DNA of 64,000 bases from Cohnella sp. AR92 (lineage in GTDB: Bacteria > Bacillota > Bacilli > Paenibacillales > Paenibacillaceae). A program made the translations under genes and the position numbers. The DNA is taken from positions 124,001 to 188,000 of the forward strand of contig NZ_RZJR01000011.1 of the NCBI RefSeq assembly GCF_003990975.1, given 5' to 3'. The notes beneath the pieces are model-generated. The model saw only the letters and a list, made by a program, of their open reading frames with translations, ran no database searches and was not told the origin of the DNA. Numbering within the stretch: the first letter of the stretch is position 1; each line of letters opens with the position of its first letter. Positions 32,714 to 41,050 of this stretch are shown one piece after another.

Positions 32714-33157
32714 TTATTCGACGATTAGCTTGGCCGACATGTTTAGATGGCCGGTACCGCAGACGACGTTGCACTTGATCTCGTAGGTGCCCGCGTCAAG
32801 GCTGACGACCTTGGAAGTCTTCGCCGCGTTCAGCTTGACTCCCGCCCCCTTGATTTGAATGCCATGAGCGCCTTGTTCGTTCACGAGCTTGATCTCGACC
32901 GGCGTGTTCTTCGGAATCGTGTATTCCGGCTGATCGAATTGCCAATTGGATGCCTTGATGACGAGATTCTGTTCAGCGACCAATGGAGTTTCTCCCGCCG
33001 ATTCTTCGTTGCCGTTGCCATTGCCTCCGCAAGCTGACAGCGCCAGAACCAGCGCCGCGGCGCATAGAATGGCTGCGAGTTTCTTATGGATGACAATCCC
33101 CTCCCGCTCCTTGTTTTTGCCCCGGGCGGCGACTCCCGCCCATCTCCTTCCTATCAT
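32714..33157 (-). CDS. CuA-type cupredoxin lipoprotein (cytochrome oxidase subunit II-like)
   Basis: A lipoprotein signal peptide with lipobox LSAC (Cys43 in the long form) precedes a single cupredoxin domain. The C-terminal CNVVCGTGHLNM has the spacing of the binuclear CuA site (Cys, Cys, His, Met), and the His of EQGAHGIQI could be the remaining ligand. There are no membrane helices of a true subunit II and no oxidase genes nearby, so it may be a free electron carrier or copper chaperone. The start is unclear. The only in-frame ATG has no ribosome site, while GGGAGGGG lies just before in-frame ATT/ATC codons that would give a normal short signal peptide. Confidence 0.82.
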   Translation of the reverse strand: MIGRRWAGVAARGKNKEREGIVIHKKLAAILCAAALVLALSACGGNGNGNEESAGETPLVAEQNLVIKASNWQFDQPEYTIPKNTPVEIKLVNEQGAHGIQIKGAGVKLNAAKTSKVVSLDAGTYEIKCNVVCGTGHLNMSAKLIVE

Positions 33158-33225
33158 ATCATACGCTTATCCAGCGTACACGGAGATCGGCCGGAGTCAT
33201 GAGATTGTCAAATTCAAACATAAAG

Positions 33226-33268
33226 GGAAAGCCGCCACGAGGTCGGTTAAGACCGTCGCGGCGGCTTG
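33226..33268 (-). terminator. candidate terminator of the YvlD-like gene
   Basis: AAGCCGCC and GGCGGCTT arms, with inner GGTC/GACC pairing, are followed on the minus strand by TTTCCCTTT. The hairpin is strong, the tail interrupted. Confidence 0.5.
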
Positions 33269-33288
33269 CAAGGGAATCATTCGGTCAT

Positions 33289-33660
33289 TCAGTCGTGATC
33301 TCTGCCGCCCCGGTTTGTCGCCGCGCGGAATGGGCTGGCGACCGGAATGAACAGGTCGACGATCCCGATCACGATCGCGGCGAGGATGGCTCCCAGCCAA
33401 GTAACCGATACCCCGCCGACGATGAATTGCGCTACCCAGATGACGACGGCGCTGGCGATGAAGCCGACGATCCCGCGCCCGAAGGGAGTGACCCTTTTGC
33501 CGAAGATGCCTTCAATGACCCAGCCCAGCGCGGCGATGACAAGAGCGAGCAGAAGGGCGCTCCAGAAGCCGCCTACCGAGAAGTGAGGAACAAGGAAACC
33601 GACGATCATTAGAACCACAGCAGAGACGATAAACCGGACGACGTGACCCAGGAATGACAT
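33289..33660 (-). CDS. YvlD-like small membrane protein (phage holin 4 superfamily)
   Basis: The start is the ATG after AGGAGG (MSFLGHVVRFIVSAVV), not the longer open frame. The 123 residues contain four hydrophobic segments with short loops: VLMIVGFLVPHFSVGGFW, ALLLALVIAALGWVIEGIF, GIVGFIASAVVIWVAQFIVG and AILAAIVIGIVDLFIP. The pattern fits PF04020 membrane proteins such as B. subtilis YvlD, encoded in a cell-envelope stress operon. Despite the family name, nothing indicates a phage. No yvlABC genes are adjacent. Confidence 0.85.
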   Translation of the reverse strand: MSFLGHVVRFIVSAVVLMIVGFLVPHFSVGGFWSALLLALVIAALGWVIEGIFGKRVTPFGRGIVGFIASAVVIWVAQFIVGGVSVTWLGAILAAIVIGIVDLFIPVASPFRAATNRGGRDHD

Positions 33661-33810
33661 GTGCGGACCTCCTGTGTGTTCAGAGTGGATGCCAGCGCTC
33701 ACCGCTGGTATTGGCATTAGTGTAACCACATGGGGTGCCGCTATGTCTGGAAGGTTTCGCAAGCGGCTCCGGCTGAGCTATAATAGAAGCGAGAGGAGTT
33801 GGACCTCGCC

Positions 33811-36174
33811 GTGAACGACAAGGCGCTCTATACGTTAGAATATGACAAAATCATTCTCCGGCTGACGGAGCTGGCCGCCACCTCGCTTGGCAAGGAAGAA
33901 GCCGGCAAGCTGAGACCGTCCTCCGACAGCACAGAGGTCAAGCGGCGGCTGGCGGCGACCGACGAAGCCGTAAGATCCGCTTCGCTGAAGGGAGCTCCTC
34001 CCTTCGGAGGAGTGACCGACGTTCGTCCCGCGCTGGGACGGGCGAAGCTGGGAGGCGTCCTCGGCCCCTCGGAGCTGATGGACATTGCGGGGCTCATCAT
34101 GGGCTCCCGGAGAATCCGCAAATATATCCAGACGGTAGCGGGCGAAGCCGAGGTTCCGATTCTGGAGGATCTGGTCGAACCGCTGATCGACGCCAAGGCG
34201 ATCGAAGACGACATTCGCCGTTGCATCGACGAGCAAGGGGACGTCATGGACTCCGCCAGTCCCGAGCTCGGATCGATTCGCCGCGACATCCGCATCAACG
34301 AGAGCAGGGCGCGGGAGAAGCTGGACAGCCTGATCCGTTCCACTTCCGTGCAGAAGATGCTGCAGGACGTGTTGATTACGATTCGGAACGACCGCTATGT
34401 CATTCCGGTCAAGGCCGAATACCGCTCGCACTTCGGCGGCATCGTGCACGACCAGTCCGGAAGCGGCGCGACTCTGTTCATCGAGCCGGAAGCGGCGCTG
34501 CAGGCCAACAATAAGCTCCGCGAGCTGAAGCTTAAGGAGCAGAAAGAGATCGAGCGCATTCTGAGGAGGCTCAGCGAGCTCGTCGGCACGAAGGCGGAGC
34601 TGCTGATCTCCGACGCGGAATCGCTTGGCTATCTCGATTTTATTTTTGCCAAAGCGTCTCTTGCGGATTCGATGTTCGGCACGCTGCCGTCCATCAACGA
34701 CGAAGGAGAACTGCGCTTGAAGCGGGCCCGGCATCCGCTGATTCCGTCCAAGCAAGTGGTCCCGATCGACATCGACATGGGCGAGCAATATTCGGCGATC
34801 ATCGTGACCGGACCGAACACGGGGGGCAAGACGGTGTCGCTGAAGACCGTCGGCCTGCTCAGCCTGATGGCGATGTCCGGCTTGTTCATCCCCGCGGACG
34901 ACGGCAGCCGCATGTGCGTCTTCGACGGCGTGTTCGCCGACATCGGCGACGAGCAGAGCATCGAGCAGAGCTTGAGTACGTTCTCCAGCCACATGACGAA
35001 CCTGATCGGCATGCTGGGCCAAGTGACATCCCGCAGTCTGGTGCTGCTCGATGAATTGGGAGCGGGAACGGACCCGGCGGAGGGCTCGGCGCTGGCGATC
35101 GCGATCCTCGAGCACTTGCACCGGATCGGCTGCCGGCTGCTGGCCACGACGCACTACAGCGAGCTCAAAGCGTACGCTTACAACCGGGACGGCATTATTA
35201 ACGCCAGCATGGAGTTCGACGTGGCGACCTTGCGTCCGACGTATCGGCTCCTGGTCGGCGTCCCAGGCCGAAGCAACGCGTTCGCCATCGCTTCCCGTCT
35301 CGGCCTTCCGAAGGAGATCATCGAGCATGCTCGCGGGGAAGTCAGCGAGGAAGAGCTGAAGGTCGACACGATGATCGCTTCGCTCGAGCAGGATCGCCGG
35401 CGCGCAGAGTCGGAACGGCAGGTTGCCGAGCGGCTGCGCAAGGAAGTGGAGACGCTTCGTCAGCAGATCGAAGACGAGCGCTTCAAATTCCAAGAGCAGA
35501 AGGCAAAGCTGCTGGCGGACGCGAGGGAGGAAGCTCGGCAGGCGGTCGTCAAGGCGAAGCGCGAAGCCGAGGAGATCATCTCCGATCTCCGTCGGATGGC
35601 ACTGGAAGAGGGCGCGTCGGTCAAGGAGCATAAGCTGATCGAAGCAAAGCGCAGGCTGGAGGATTCCGTGCCGGATCCGGTTCAGCAGCCGCGGCGCAAT
35701 CAAGGCGGCAAGACCGTCAAGATCGAGCCGGGAGACGAAGTCAAGGTGCATAGCCTCGGCGGCCAGAAAGGGCACGTCGTGGAGCTGGCCGGGACTTCCG
35801 AAGCTCTCGTGCAGCTCGGCATCATGAAGATGAAGGTAGCGCTGGCGGATCTGGAACTGGCGAATAAGACTTCCTCCGCTCCGAAGAAGCAGGTGCCGGT
35901 GACGACCGTCCAGAGATCCCGCGACGAGAACACGAGCAGCGAACTGGATCTGAGAGGCGCCACGCTTGACGAGGCCTTGATCGAGACCGACCGCTTCCTG
36001 GATGAAGCGTTCCTCGCGAATCTCGGCAGCGTCTACATTATTCATGGCAAGGGCACCGGGGCTCTCCGCGCCGGCATTCAGGAATTTCTTCGCAAGCATA
36101 AGCATGTGAAAAGCTACAGGCTCGGCAATTATGGCGAAGGCGGAGCCGGAGTTACGGTGGCCGAGCTGAAGTAG
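33811..36174 (+). CDS. mutS2: endonuclease MutS2
   Basis: The GTG giving MNDKALYTLEYDKI is preferred over a TTG 12 bases upstream, because relatives begin this way and AGAGGAG abuts the TTG. The 787-residue protein has MutS core and clamp domains, an ATPase with VTGPNTGGKTVSLKT and LVLLDELGAGTDPAEG, a coiled-coil stretch, and a C-terminal Smr nuclease domain (ELDLRGATLDEALIETD, YIIHGKGTGALR). MutS2 acts on recombination intermediates and on collided ribosomes rather than in mismatch repair. The zapA to mutS2 neighbourhood is usual in Firmicutes. Confidence 0.97.
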   Translation: MNDKALYTLEYDKIILRLTELAATSLGKEEAGKLRPSSDSTEVKRRLAATDEAVRSASLKGAPPFGGVTDVRPALGRAKLGGVLGPSELMDIAGLIMGSRRIRKYIQTVAGEAEVPILEDLVEPLIDAKAIEDDIRRCIDEQGDVMDSASPELGSIRRDIRINESRAREKLDSLIRSTSVQKMLQDVLITIRNDRYVIPVKAEYRSHFGGIVHDQSGSGATLFIEPEAALQANNKLRELKLKEQKEIERILRRLSELVGTKAELLISDAESLGYLDFIFAKASLADSMFGTLPSINDEGELRLKRARHPLIPSKQVVPIDIDMGEQYSAIIVTGPNTGGKTVSLKTVGLLSLMAMSGLFIPADDGSRMCVFDGVFADIGDEQSIEQSLSTFSSHMTNLIGMLGQVTSRSLVLLDELGAGTDPAEGSALAIAILEHLHRIGCRLLATTHYSELKAYAYNRDGIINASMEFDVATLRPTYRLLVGVPGRSNAFAIASRLGLPKEIIEHARGEVSEEELKVDTMIASLEQDRRRAESERQVAERLRKEVETLRQQIEDERFKFQEQKAKLLADAREEARQAVVKAKREAEEIISDLRRMALEEGASVKEHKLIEAKRRLEDSVPDPVQQPRRNQGGKTVKIEPGDEVKVHSLGGQKGHVVELAGTSEALVQLGIMKMKVALADLELANKTSSAPKKQVPVTTVQRSRDENTSSELDLRGATLDEALIETDRFLDEAFLANLGSVYIIHGKGTGALRAGIQEFLRKHKHVKSYRLGNYGEGGAGVTVAELK

Positions 36175-36216
36175 CGCGATAGAACGTTCATCGGTCTGAG
36201 AGGGAGGCGATCAAGC

Positions 36217-36657
36217 GTGCCGAATAACGAGGATAGCCATGCGGTAGAAACGTTAATGTCTAATCCGATCGCAGCGACGCTGGCATACTTCTCCGTAGGA
36301 ATCCTGCTGCTGATCGTTTGTCTGGCGTGCTTCGAATGGGTGACTCGCTATAACTGCTGGACGGAGATCCGCAAAGGCAATGTCGCCGTCGCCCTTGCGA
36401 CCGGTGGGAAGATCGTCGGTATCTGCAATGTGTTCCGCTATGCGATCCAGGCCCAGAGCGCCATCTACGAGAGCATCGGTTGGGCCGTGCTCGGATTCGT
36501 GCTGCTTCTGGCGGGTTATTTCCTATTTGAATTCCTGACTCCGGTCCTCCGCGTCGACGACGAGATCGCGAAGGACAACCGGGCAGTGGGGCTGATATCG
36601 TTCTTGGTATCGATATCGCTGTCATTTATCATCGGGTCGTCGATTACTTACGGATAA
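36217..36657 (+). CDS. DUF350 family membrane protein
   Basis: A GTG start with GGGAGG upstream gives 146 residues. Four hydrophobic segments are seen, the first at TLAYFSVGILLLIVCLACFE. The segment WTEIRKGNVAVALATGGKIV between the first and second, and its echo DDEIAKDNRAVGLISFLVSI, form the internal duplication typical of DUF350 proteins. Function is unknown. It starts a tight cluster with a 27-residue membrane peptide and a zinc-ribbon protein, directly after mutS2. Confidence 0.85.
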   Translation: MPNNEDSHAVETLMSNPIAATLAYFSVGILLLIVCLACFEWVTRYNCWTEIRKGNVAVALATGGKIVGICNVFRYAIQAQSAIYESIGWAVLGFVLLLAGYFLFEFLTPVLRVDDEIAKDNRAVGLISFLVSISLSFIIGSSITYG

Positions 36658-36679
36658 TGAGGATATTGGGAGGATACGG

Positions 36680-36763
36680 ATGAAGTATCTATGGGGCACG
36701 TTGTTCGCGGTCGCCGCGTTATTTTTAGTATGCGGGATTATCTATATGGTGAGGGAGGGGTAA
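36680..36763 (+). CDS. 27-residue single-span membrane peptide
   Basis: A short frame starts at an ATG seven bases after GGGAGG and ends one base before the ATG of the next gene, so translation is probably coupled. It encodes a basic start, one hydrophobic helix (LFAVAALFLVCGIIYMV) and the tail REG. Its spacing, ribosome site and membrane-helix composition argue that it is real. Function is unknown; it may assist the DUF350 protein encoded 23 bases upstream. Confidence 0.6.
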   Translation: MKYLWGTLFAVAALFLVCGIIYMVREG

Positions 36764-36764
36764 C

Positions 36765-37304
36765 ATGTCTGTCGTCGTATGCCCATGGTGTCAAAGCGAG
36801 ATTCCCCAAGAAGAGGGACAAGAGCCGGAGAAGTACTGCCCGGTCTGCGAGAACGAACTGGACGGCTACCGCACCCTGCGGATCGGCCTTGGAGACGAAG
36901 ACGATTCGGATGAGGATTTCGAGGAGGACGACGACGATTCGTCTTCCTATGGCGCAATCCTGACGGATGAAGAGGATATCTCGTTCGAACAGGACGAGGA
37001 CCTTCAGGTGAAGAACGAAGCGCTTATGCAATACGAGGAGACGGTGGAGAAACTCCTGGACGAGCAAGAGACCGTTCCCGAATGCCCTCAATGCCGGGAA
37101 TACATGCTGGAAGCGGGCGAGACGACGGTTCCGGCAGCGGGCTTCCTGGCTCGCGTTCCGGAGTCGTTGGGAGCTCCGATCCTGGAAGCTCCTTACTCGA
37201 TGAAGGTATACGTATGCCCTTCTTGTTTCCAGGTTCAGCATTCGCTGTCGGACGAGCATCGAACGATTCTGATTCAGAAGCTTGCGGCGAATCGGGCAAG
37301 ATGA
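36765..37304 (+). CDS. acidic zinc-ribbon protein of unknown function
   Basis: The 179-residue protein begins with a CxxC pair (Cys6, Cys9) and a second pair at Cys25/Cys28, which together would bind zinc. A long Asp/Glu-rich stretch follows (DEDDSDEDFEEDDDD). A second pair of CxxC motifs (CPQC and CPSC) in the C-terminal half suggests another zinc ribbon. There are no membrane segments. It is probably translated in step with the preceding membrane peptide. No function is known to me. Confidence 0.78.
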   Translation: MSVVVCPWCQSEIPQEEGQEPEKYCPVCENELDGYRTLRIGLGDEDDSDEDFEEDDDDSSSYGAILTDEEDISFEQDEDLQVKNEALMQYEETVEKLLDEQETVPECPQCREYMLEAGETTVPAAGFLARVPESLGAPILEAPYSMKVYVCPSCFQVQHSLSDEHRTILIQKLAANRAR

Positions 37305-37328
37305 CCCCAAAGAGAGGAAGTAGATCGC

Positions 37329-38246
37329 ATGAGCAGAATGGTTCAGTCGGTTACCGAATTGATTGGAGATACGCCCGCCGTCAGGCTGAATCGCCTCGTG
37401 GATGAGCGGGATGCCGAAGTGCTCGTGAAGCTGGAGAAAATGAACCCGAGCGGAAGCGTGAAGGATCGTGCGGCTTGGGCTCTTATTGCCGATGCGGAGG
37501 AGCGCGGCGTTCTTCGCCCCGGCTCGCTGATCGTCGAGCCGACGAGCGGCAACACGGGCATCGGCTTGGCGATGAACGCGGCAGCCAAGGGGTACAAGCT
37601 GATCCTCGTCATGCCGGACAATATGACGCAGGAGCGCATCTCCCTGGTCCGCGGCTACGGCGCGGAGGTCGTGCTCACCCCGGCGGCCGAACGGATGCCG
37701 GGGGCTATCGCCAAAGCCAAAGAGATTCTCGCGGCGAATCCCGGCAGCTTCATGCCGAACCAATTCGAGAATCAGGCGAACCCGAACATTCACCGGGTCA
37801 CCACCGCGCTGGAGATTATCGAGCAGACGGAAGGGCGTCTCGACGCCTTCGTCGCGACTTCCGGCACCGGAGGCACGGTAACCGGCACCGGCGAGACGCT
37901 GAAGGCGAAGCTGCCCGGCCTCCACGTCGCGGTCGTGGAGCCGGATGGCTCGCCGGTTCTGTCCGGAGGCCAGCCCGGCCCGCACAAGCTGGTCGGTACG
38001 AGCCCGGGCTTCGTCCCGGACATCCTCAACACTTCCGTCTACGACGAGATCATTCGCGTAACGGACGAGGACGCGCTCGAGACGACCCGCCGCCTCGCCC
38101 GCTTGGAAGGGCTGCTCGTCGGCCCGTCCTCCGGCGCCTCCGTTTGGGCGGCGCTGCAGATCGCCCGCCGACTCGGGCCGGGCAAGCGCGTGCTCTGCAT
38201 CGCCCCGGATACCGGCGAGCGTTACTTGAGCATGGGGATTTTCTAA
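37329..38246 (+). CDS. cysK: cysteine synthase (O-acetylserine sulfhydrylase)
   Basis: The enzyme makes cysteine from O-acetylserine and sulfide with pyridoxal phosphate. The 305 residues show the N-terminal VTELIGDTPAVRLNR, the PLP Lys45 in NPSGSVKDRAAW, the substrate loop EPTSGNTGIGLAMNA, the phosphate-binding GTGGTVTGTGETL, and GPSSGASVWAA near the end. GAGAGGAAG precedes the start. It could act as a cystathionine-related paralogue (CysM/MccA type), but the motifs fit CysK. Cysteine would feed the met genes at 55.8-59.1 kb. Confidence 0.93.
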   Translation: MSRMVQSVTELIGDTPAVRLNRLVDERDAEVLVKLEKMNPSGSVKDRAAWALIADAEERGVLRPGSLIVEPTSGNTGIGLAMNAAAKGYKLILVMPDNMTQERISLVRGYGAEVVLTPAAERMPGAIAKAKEILAANPGSFMPNQFENQANPNIHRVTTALEIIEQTEGRLDAFVATSGTGGTVTGTGETLKAKLPGLHVAVVEPDGSPVLSGGQPGPHKLVGTSPGFVPDILNTSVYDEIIRVTDEDALETTRRLARLEGLLVGPSSGASVWAALQIARRLGPGKRVLCIAPDTGERYLSMGIF

Positions 38247-38373
38247 GCAGAATTAGCTGGATGGATTGGATGAGTCGCAAAGCATGCGCCTCTCCGGGGA
38301 ATGGCAGGATCGATCGGCTTTCGGGCCGAGAAATCCATGATCGGTCGATCGTATTCGTATGATCGGAAGGTCG

Positions 38374-38402
38374 CCGCTCCTTGGGGCGGCGTTTTTTTTG
38401 TT
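38374..38402 (+). terminator. terminator after cysK
   Basis: CGCCGC and GCGGCG arms around TCCTTGGG are followed by eight T residues. Confidence 0.85.
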
Positions 38403-38529
38403 CGTGTAACACCATCGTACAGAAGCTCATCTTGACGTTGCATTTTTGCGACCAACCAATTGGGATACGATTCACCGCCCCTACCGGGCTTTACATAGAG
38501 GTCCTAAGATAGAGAAGGAGATGATGACA

Positions 38530-39205
38530 ATGGATATGGCCAAGCGCAGCGCGGAAGACGAGTTGGAAGATTTCTTGAAGGAGATCATGGCTAAAGCGAA
38601 CAAAGAGCTCAAAAGAAGAATCGAAGATCCTCAATCGCACGCATGGAAGGAAGCGCTCAAACGACTCTGGCATCCGGCTATCGGACACTTTAAGAATTTA
38701 CACCCGGAATATGAAGTGACGGATTTTCTGGATGGGAAACGATACATCGACCTCGCTTACATTCGCCCGCCATACCGCATCGCCTTCGAAATCGACGGGC
38801 GGAGTCCCCCATCTGAAGGATGCATCCCAGCGGGATTTCTGCAATGAGCGCTTGCGTGCGTTCCATCTCGTCATGGACGGATGGATCGTCATCCGGATCG
38901 TGTACGCCGACTTGAAGGAGCGCCCGCGGATGTGGCAGCAGAATCTCCAACAGCTAATCGGCAAGCTCTACGGTCACGAGGAACAAGCGGAGAAGCATCA
39001 ACTTTACAGCCGCGAGGAGGAAATATTGCGGTTGTGCCATAGGCTGGAGCGTCCGGTGAGGTTGGCGGAAGTTGAGAATTTTCTCAAATGCGGGCACAGA
39101 AAGGCTCGCCGCTTACTTGACGGGCTGACGGAGCGTAATCTGATGGAAAGAGTCGGTGGAGGGCCATCCCGTGCGCATGCCTGGAGATACATAGGGAGGA
39201 TTTAG
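38530..39205 (+). pseudogene. frameshifted DUF559-like nuclease-fold protein with a winged helix
   Basis: Two overlapping frames together make one plausible protein. The first (from MDMAKRSAEDE) ends soon after YRIAFEIDGRSP. The second resumes with HLKDASQRDFCNERLRAFHL, then MDGWIVIRIVYADL and a C-terminal winged helix (EEEILRLCHRLERPVRLAEV). Removing one C from the run at 38806-38810 joins them as EIDGRSPHLKDAS, the kind of core seen in DUF559/VSR-like endonuclease folds. It could be a real mutation, a slippage site or a sequencing error. The stop codon lies inside the first palindrome of the 51-bp array. Confidence 0.65.
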
Positions 39206-39495
39206 TCTCGGATGAGACTAAATCGGCGGCGGGCGGAGGATTTGGGGAGGAGTTAGTCTCGGATGAGACTAACTCGGCGGCGGGCGGAGGATTTGGGGAG
39301 GAGTTAGTCTCGGATGAGACTAAATCGGCGGTGAGAGAAGGGTTAGGGGAGGAGTTAGTCTCGGATGAGACTAAATCGGCGGTGAGCGGAGGGTTAGGGG
39401 AGGAGTTAGTCTCGGATGAGACTAAATCGGCGGTGAGCGGAGGGTTAGGGGAGGAGTTAGTCTCGGATGAGACTAAATCGGCGGTCAGCGGGAGG
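39202..39495. repeat. array of six 51-bp units, each with a TTAGTCTC/GAGACTAA palindrome
   Basis: The 20-base palindrome TTAGTCTCGGATGAGACTAA begins at 39202, 39253, 39304, 39355, 39406 and 39457, exactly 51 bases apart. Units are joined by GGCGG...GGAGG spacers of nearly the same sequence. In copies 1 and 2 the arms extend to 11 perfect pairs, with a compensating change (T-A in copy 1, G-C in copy 2). Because 51 is divisible by three, some frames stay open on both strands, but no ribosome site supports translation. Confidence 0.9.
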
Positions 39496-39598
39496 GGGAA
39501 GAGGTGTACAGTGAATCCCCCGAATAATCCATTCCGGCAACAGCCACAATAGCCGTGTTGCCTACGAATGGACACTTACGGAGGAGGGGACCGACACC
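39496..39598. other. short gap before the coat protein genes
   Basis: Nothing is recognised apart from GGAGGGG, the ribosome site of the next gene. Confidence 0.5.
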
Positions 39599-39826
39599 AT
39601 GAACATGAAGCCGATATCGGCCAAGGAACTCGAATATCTTGCCGATTCGATGTCCAATGAGGATCTGCTGATCAAGCAATGCACGGCCGGCGCCATGAGC
39701 TGCACGAATTCGCAGATTCAGCAGGTGCTGCTGCATCAAGCTCAAGTCCATCAGCAGCACTATCAGTCGCTGTTGAACTGCCTGCAGCAGCATCAGTCGA
39801 TCGCGCCGACGCAGCCGCAAGGCTAA
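39599..39826 (+). CDS. small spore coat-like protein
   Basis: The 75-residue protein (MNMKPISAKELEYLADSMSN) is rich in Gln and His and resembles the N-terminal helices of CotF-family coat proteins (EDLLIKQCTAGAMSCTN). GGAGGGG precedes the ATG. It lies 66 bases before a clear CotF-domain gene, and the two are likely an operon expressed late in sporulation. No sigma-K or sigma-E promoter was identified with confidence. Confidence 0.75.
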   Translation: MNMKPISAKELEYLADSMSNEDLLIKQCTAGAMSCTNSQIQQVLLHQAQVHQQHYQSLLNCLQQHQSIAPTQPQG

Positions 39827-39892
39827 GCTGCCCAATCGCTCAGCCGCAACTAACGCCCAACCCCATTTTCCCGACAAGGAGGCAATAACGTC

Positions 39893-40336
39893 ATGTACCC
39901 GCAGAACCAACAGTTTATGCCCGATGAGGATCTGGCGTATACGGTACTCTCCGACTTGAAGCGAGTGACGAGGGAGTATGCGACCGCGGCGACGGAATCG
40001 GTCTGCCCGACGGTCCGTCAGCATTTTACCCAATTGCTGAATACGACCTTGATCATGCAAGGCGAGCTCTATAACGCGATGAGCCAGCAGAACATGTACA
40101 ACACGGCTTCGCCGGCGCTGCGCCAGGAGATCGACAAGCAGCTCAAGGAGTATCAGCAAACGCAGCAGAAGACGAACCAGTTCGTCCAGCAGCGCAGAAG
40201 CGCGTCCCAGCCGTCCCAGCAGCAATGGGGCTATCAGCAGGCGCCTCCATGGCCGATCCCGAACTACGTTCCGCAGAGCGCGGGCCATCAGGGTCAGCAC
40301 CCGAATACGCAACCGTCTACGGGCTACTTTATGTAA
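39893..40336 (+). CDS. CotF-family spore coat protein
   Basis: The 147 residues contain the coat F domain: MPDEDLAYTVLSDLKRVTRE, then ATESVCPTVRQHFTQLLNTT. A Gln/Pro/Ser-rich tail follows (QQRRSASQPSQQQWGYQQ), typical for cross-linked coat proteins. AAGGAGG precedes the start codon. The protein should be part of the spore coat layer or of its assembly. It supports the view that the organism forms endospores. Confidence 0.88.
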   Translation: MYPQNQQFMPDEDLAYTVLSDLKRVTREYATAATESVCPTVRQHFTQLLNTTLIMQGELYNAMSQQNMYNTASPALRQEIDKQLKEYQQTQQKTNQFVQQRRSASQPSQQQWGYQQAPPWPIPNYVPQSAGHQGQHPNTQPSTGYFM

Positions 40337-40414
40337 GAGGGGTCCCTCGTCCGAGCAAGAAAGCTTGGCGGGGGACTTCTTTGCATAACGCGGATGCGAA
40401 GCATGCAACGATCA

Positions 40415-40450
40415 AGCGCCAGGCTTCTCCAAGGCTCGGGCGTTTTTGTT
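40415..40450 (+). terminator. candidate terminator after the coat genes
   Basis: CGCC...AAG/CTT...GGGCG pairing is followed by TTTTTG. A second, weaker hairpin (GTCCC/GGGAC) lies directly after the cotF-like stop codon. Confidence 0.4.
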
Positions 40451-40531
40451 CGTTTGCCCAACCCTTCGAATTCAACCTTTCCATTAAGCCTGTATTTGAT
40501 GTAATATGAGAGGTATTCAGGAGGGATCTCA

Positions 40532-41023
40532 ATGAACGAACTAAAGGCCAAAATCTTGGATCTTCTCAAGGAAGACGCACGTTTGTCTCCGGCCACCATC
40601 GCAACGATGCTAGGAACAGCCGAAGCGGAGGTCTCCCAGGCCATCGACGAGATGGAGAAGGATCACGTTATTGTCAAATACGCGGCGGTCGTTAACTGGA
40701 GCAAGGTCGACGACGAGAAGGTAACCGCCCTTATCGAAGTGGAATGTTCCCCGGAGAGAGGACGCGGCTTCGAGAGCATCGCGGAGCGGATTTACTTGTA
40801 TCCGGAAGTCAAATCGGTCTACCTGATGTCCGGCGCATACGACCTCTGCGTGGAGATCGACGGGAAGAACCTGAAGGAGGTCGCTTCGTTCGTCTCGAAC
40901 AAGTTGTCCACCATCGAATCCGTTATCTCGACCAAGACCTTTTTCATCCTTAAAAAATACAAACAGGACGGCATCATTTTCGAGGAATTCGAAGACGATC
41001 ATCGTCTCCCAATCTCGCCGTAA
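40532..41023 (+). CDS. alaR: Lrp/AsnC family regulator, AlaR-like
   Basis: The 163-residue protein has an N-terminal helix-turn-helix (ILDLLKEDARLSPATIATML) and a C-terminal RAM/AsnC effector domain (YPEVKSVYLMSGAYDLCVEI). The aminotransferase gene starts 28 bases downstream. The pair corresponds to B. subtilis YugG-YugH, named AlaR-AlaT, in which AlaR activates the alanine transaminase gene. The name is by synteny and family. Confidence 0.85.
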   Translation: MNELKAKILDLLKEDARLSPATIATMLGTAEAEVSQAIDEMEKDHVIVKYAAVVNWSKVDDEKVTALIEVECSPERGRGFESIAERIYLYPEVKSVYLMSGAYDLCVEIDGKNLKEVASFVSNKLSTIESVISTKTFFILKKYKQDGIIFEEFEDDHRLPISP

Positions 41024-41050
41024 ACCTACTGAAAGAAGGATCGTATTCCG

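Noticed and set aside
33289..33660. Phage holin as a sign of a prophage
   Set aside because: The family name is misleading. The gene resembles chromosomal yvlD, and no phage structural, lysis or integration genes are near.
33835..36105. Minus-strand open frame of 756 codons opposite mutS2
   Set aside because: mutS2 has complete family motifs over the same DNA, and the mirror frame shows no recognisable domain.
38806..38810. Programmed ribosomal frameshifting at the C run
   Set aside because: There is no slippery heptamer of the known kind and no convincing downstream pseudoknot, so a mutation or sequencing error is the simpler explanation.
39202..39495. CRISPR array
   Set aside because: The intervals between palindromes are nearly identical to each other, so there are no unique spacers, and no cas genes are present.
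39084..39575. Minus-strand gene of 17-residue LTADLVSSETNSSPNP-type repeats
   Set aside because: The frame stays open only because 51 is a multiple of three; it overlaps the end of the nuclease-like gene and has no ribosome site.
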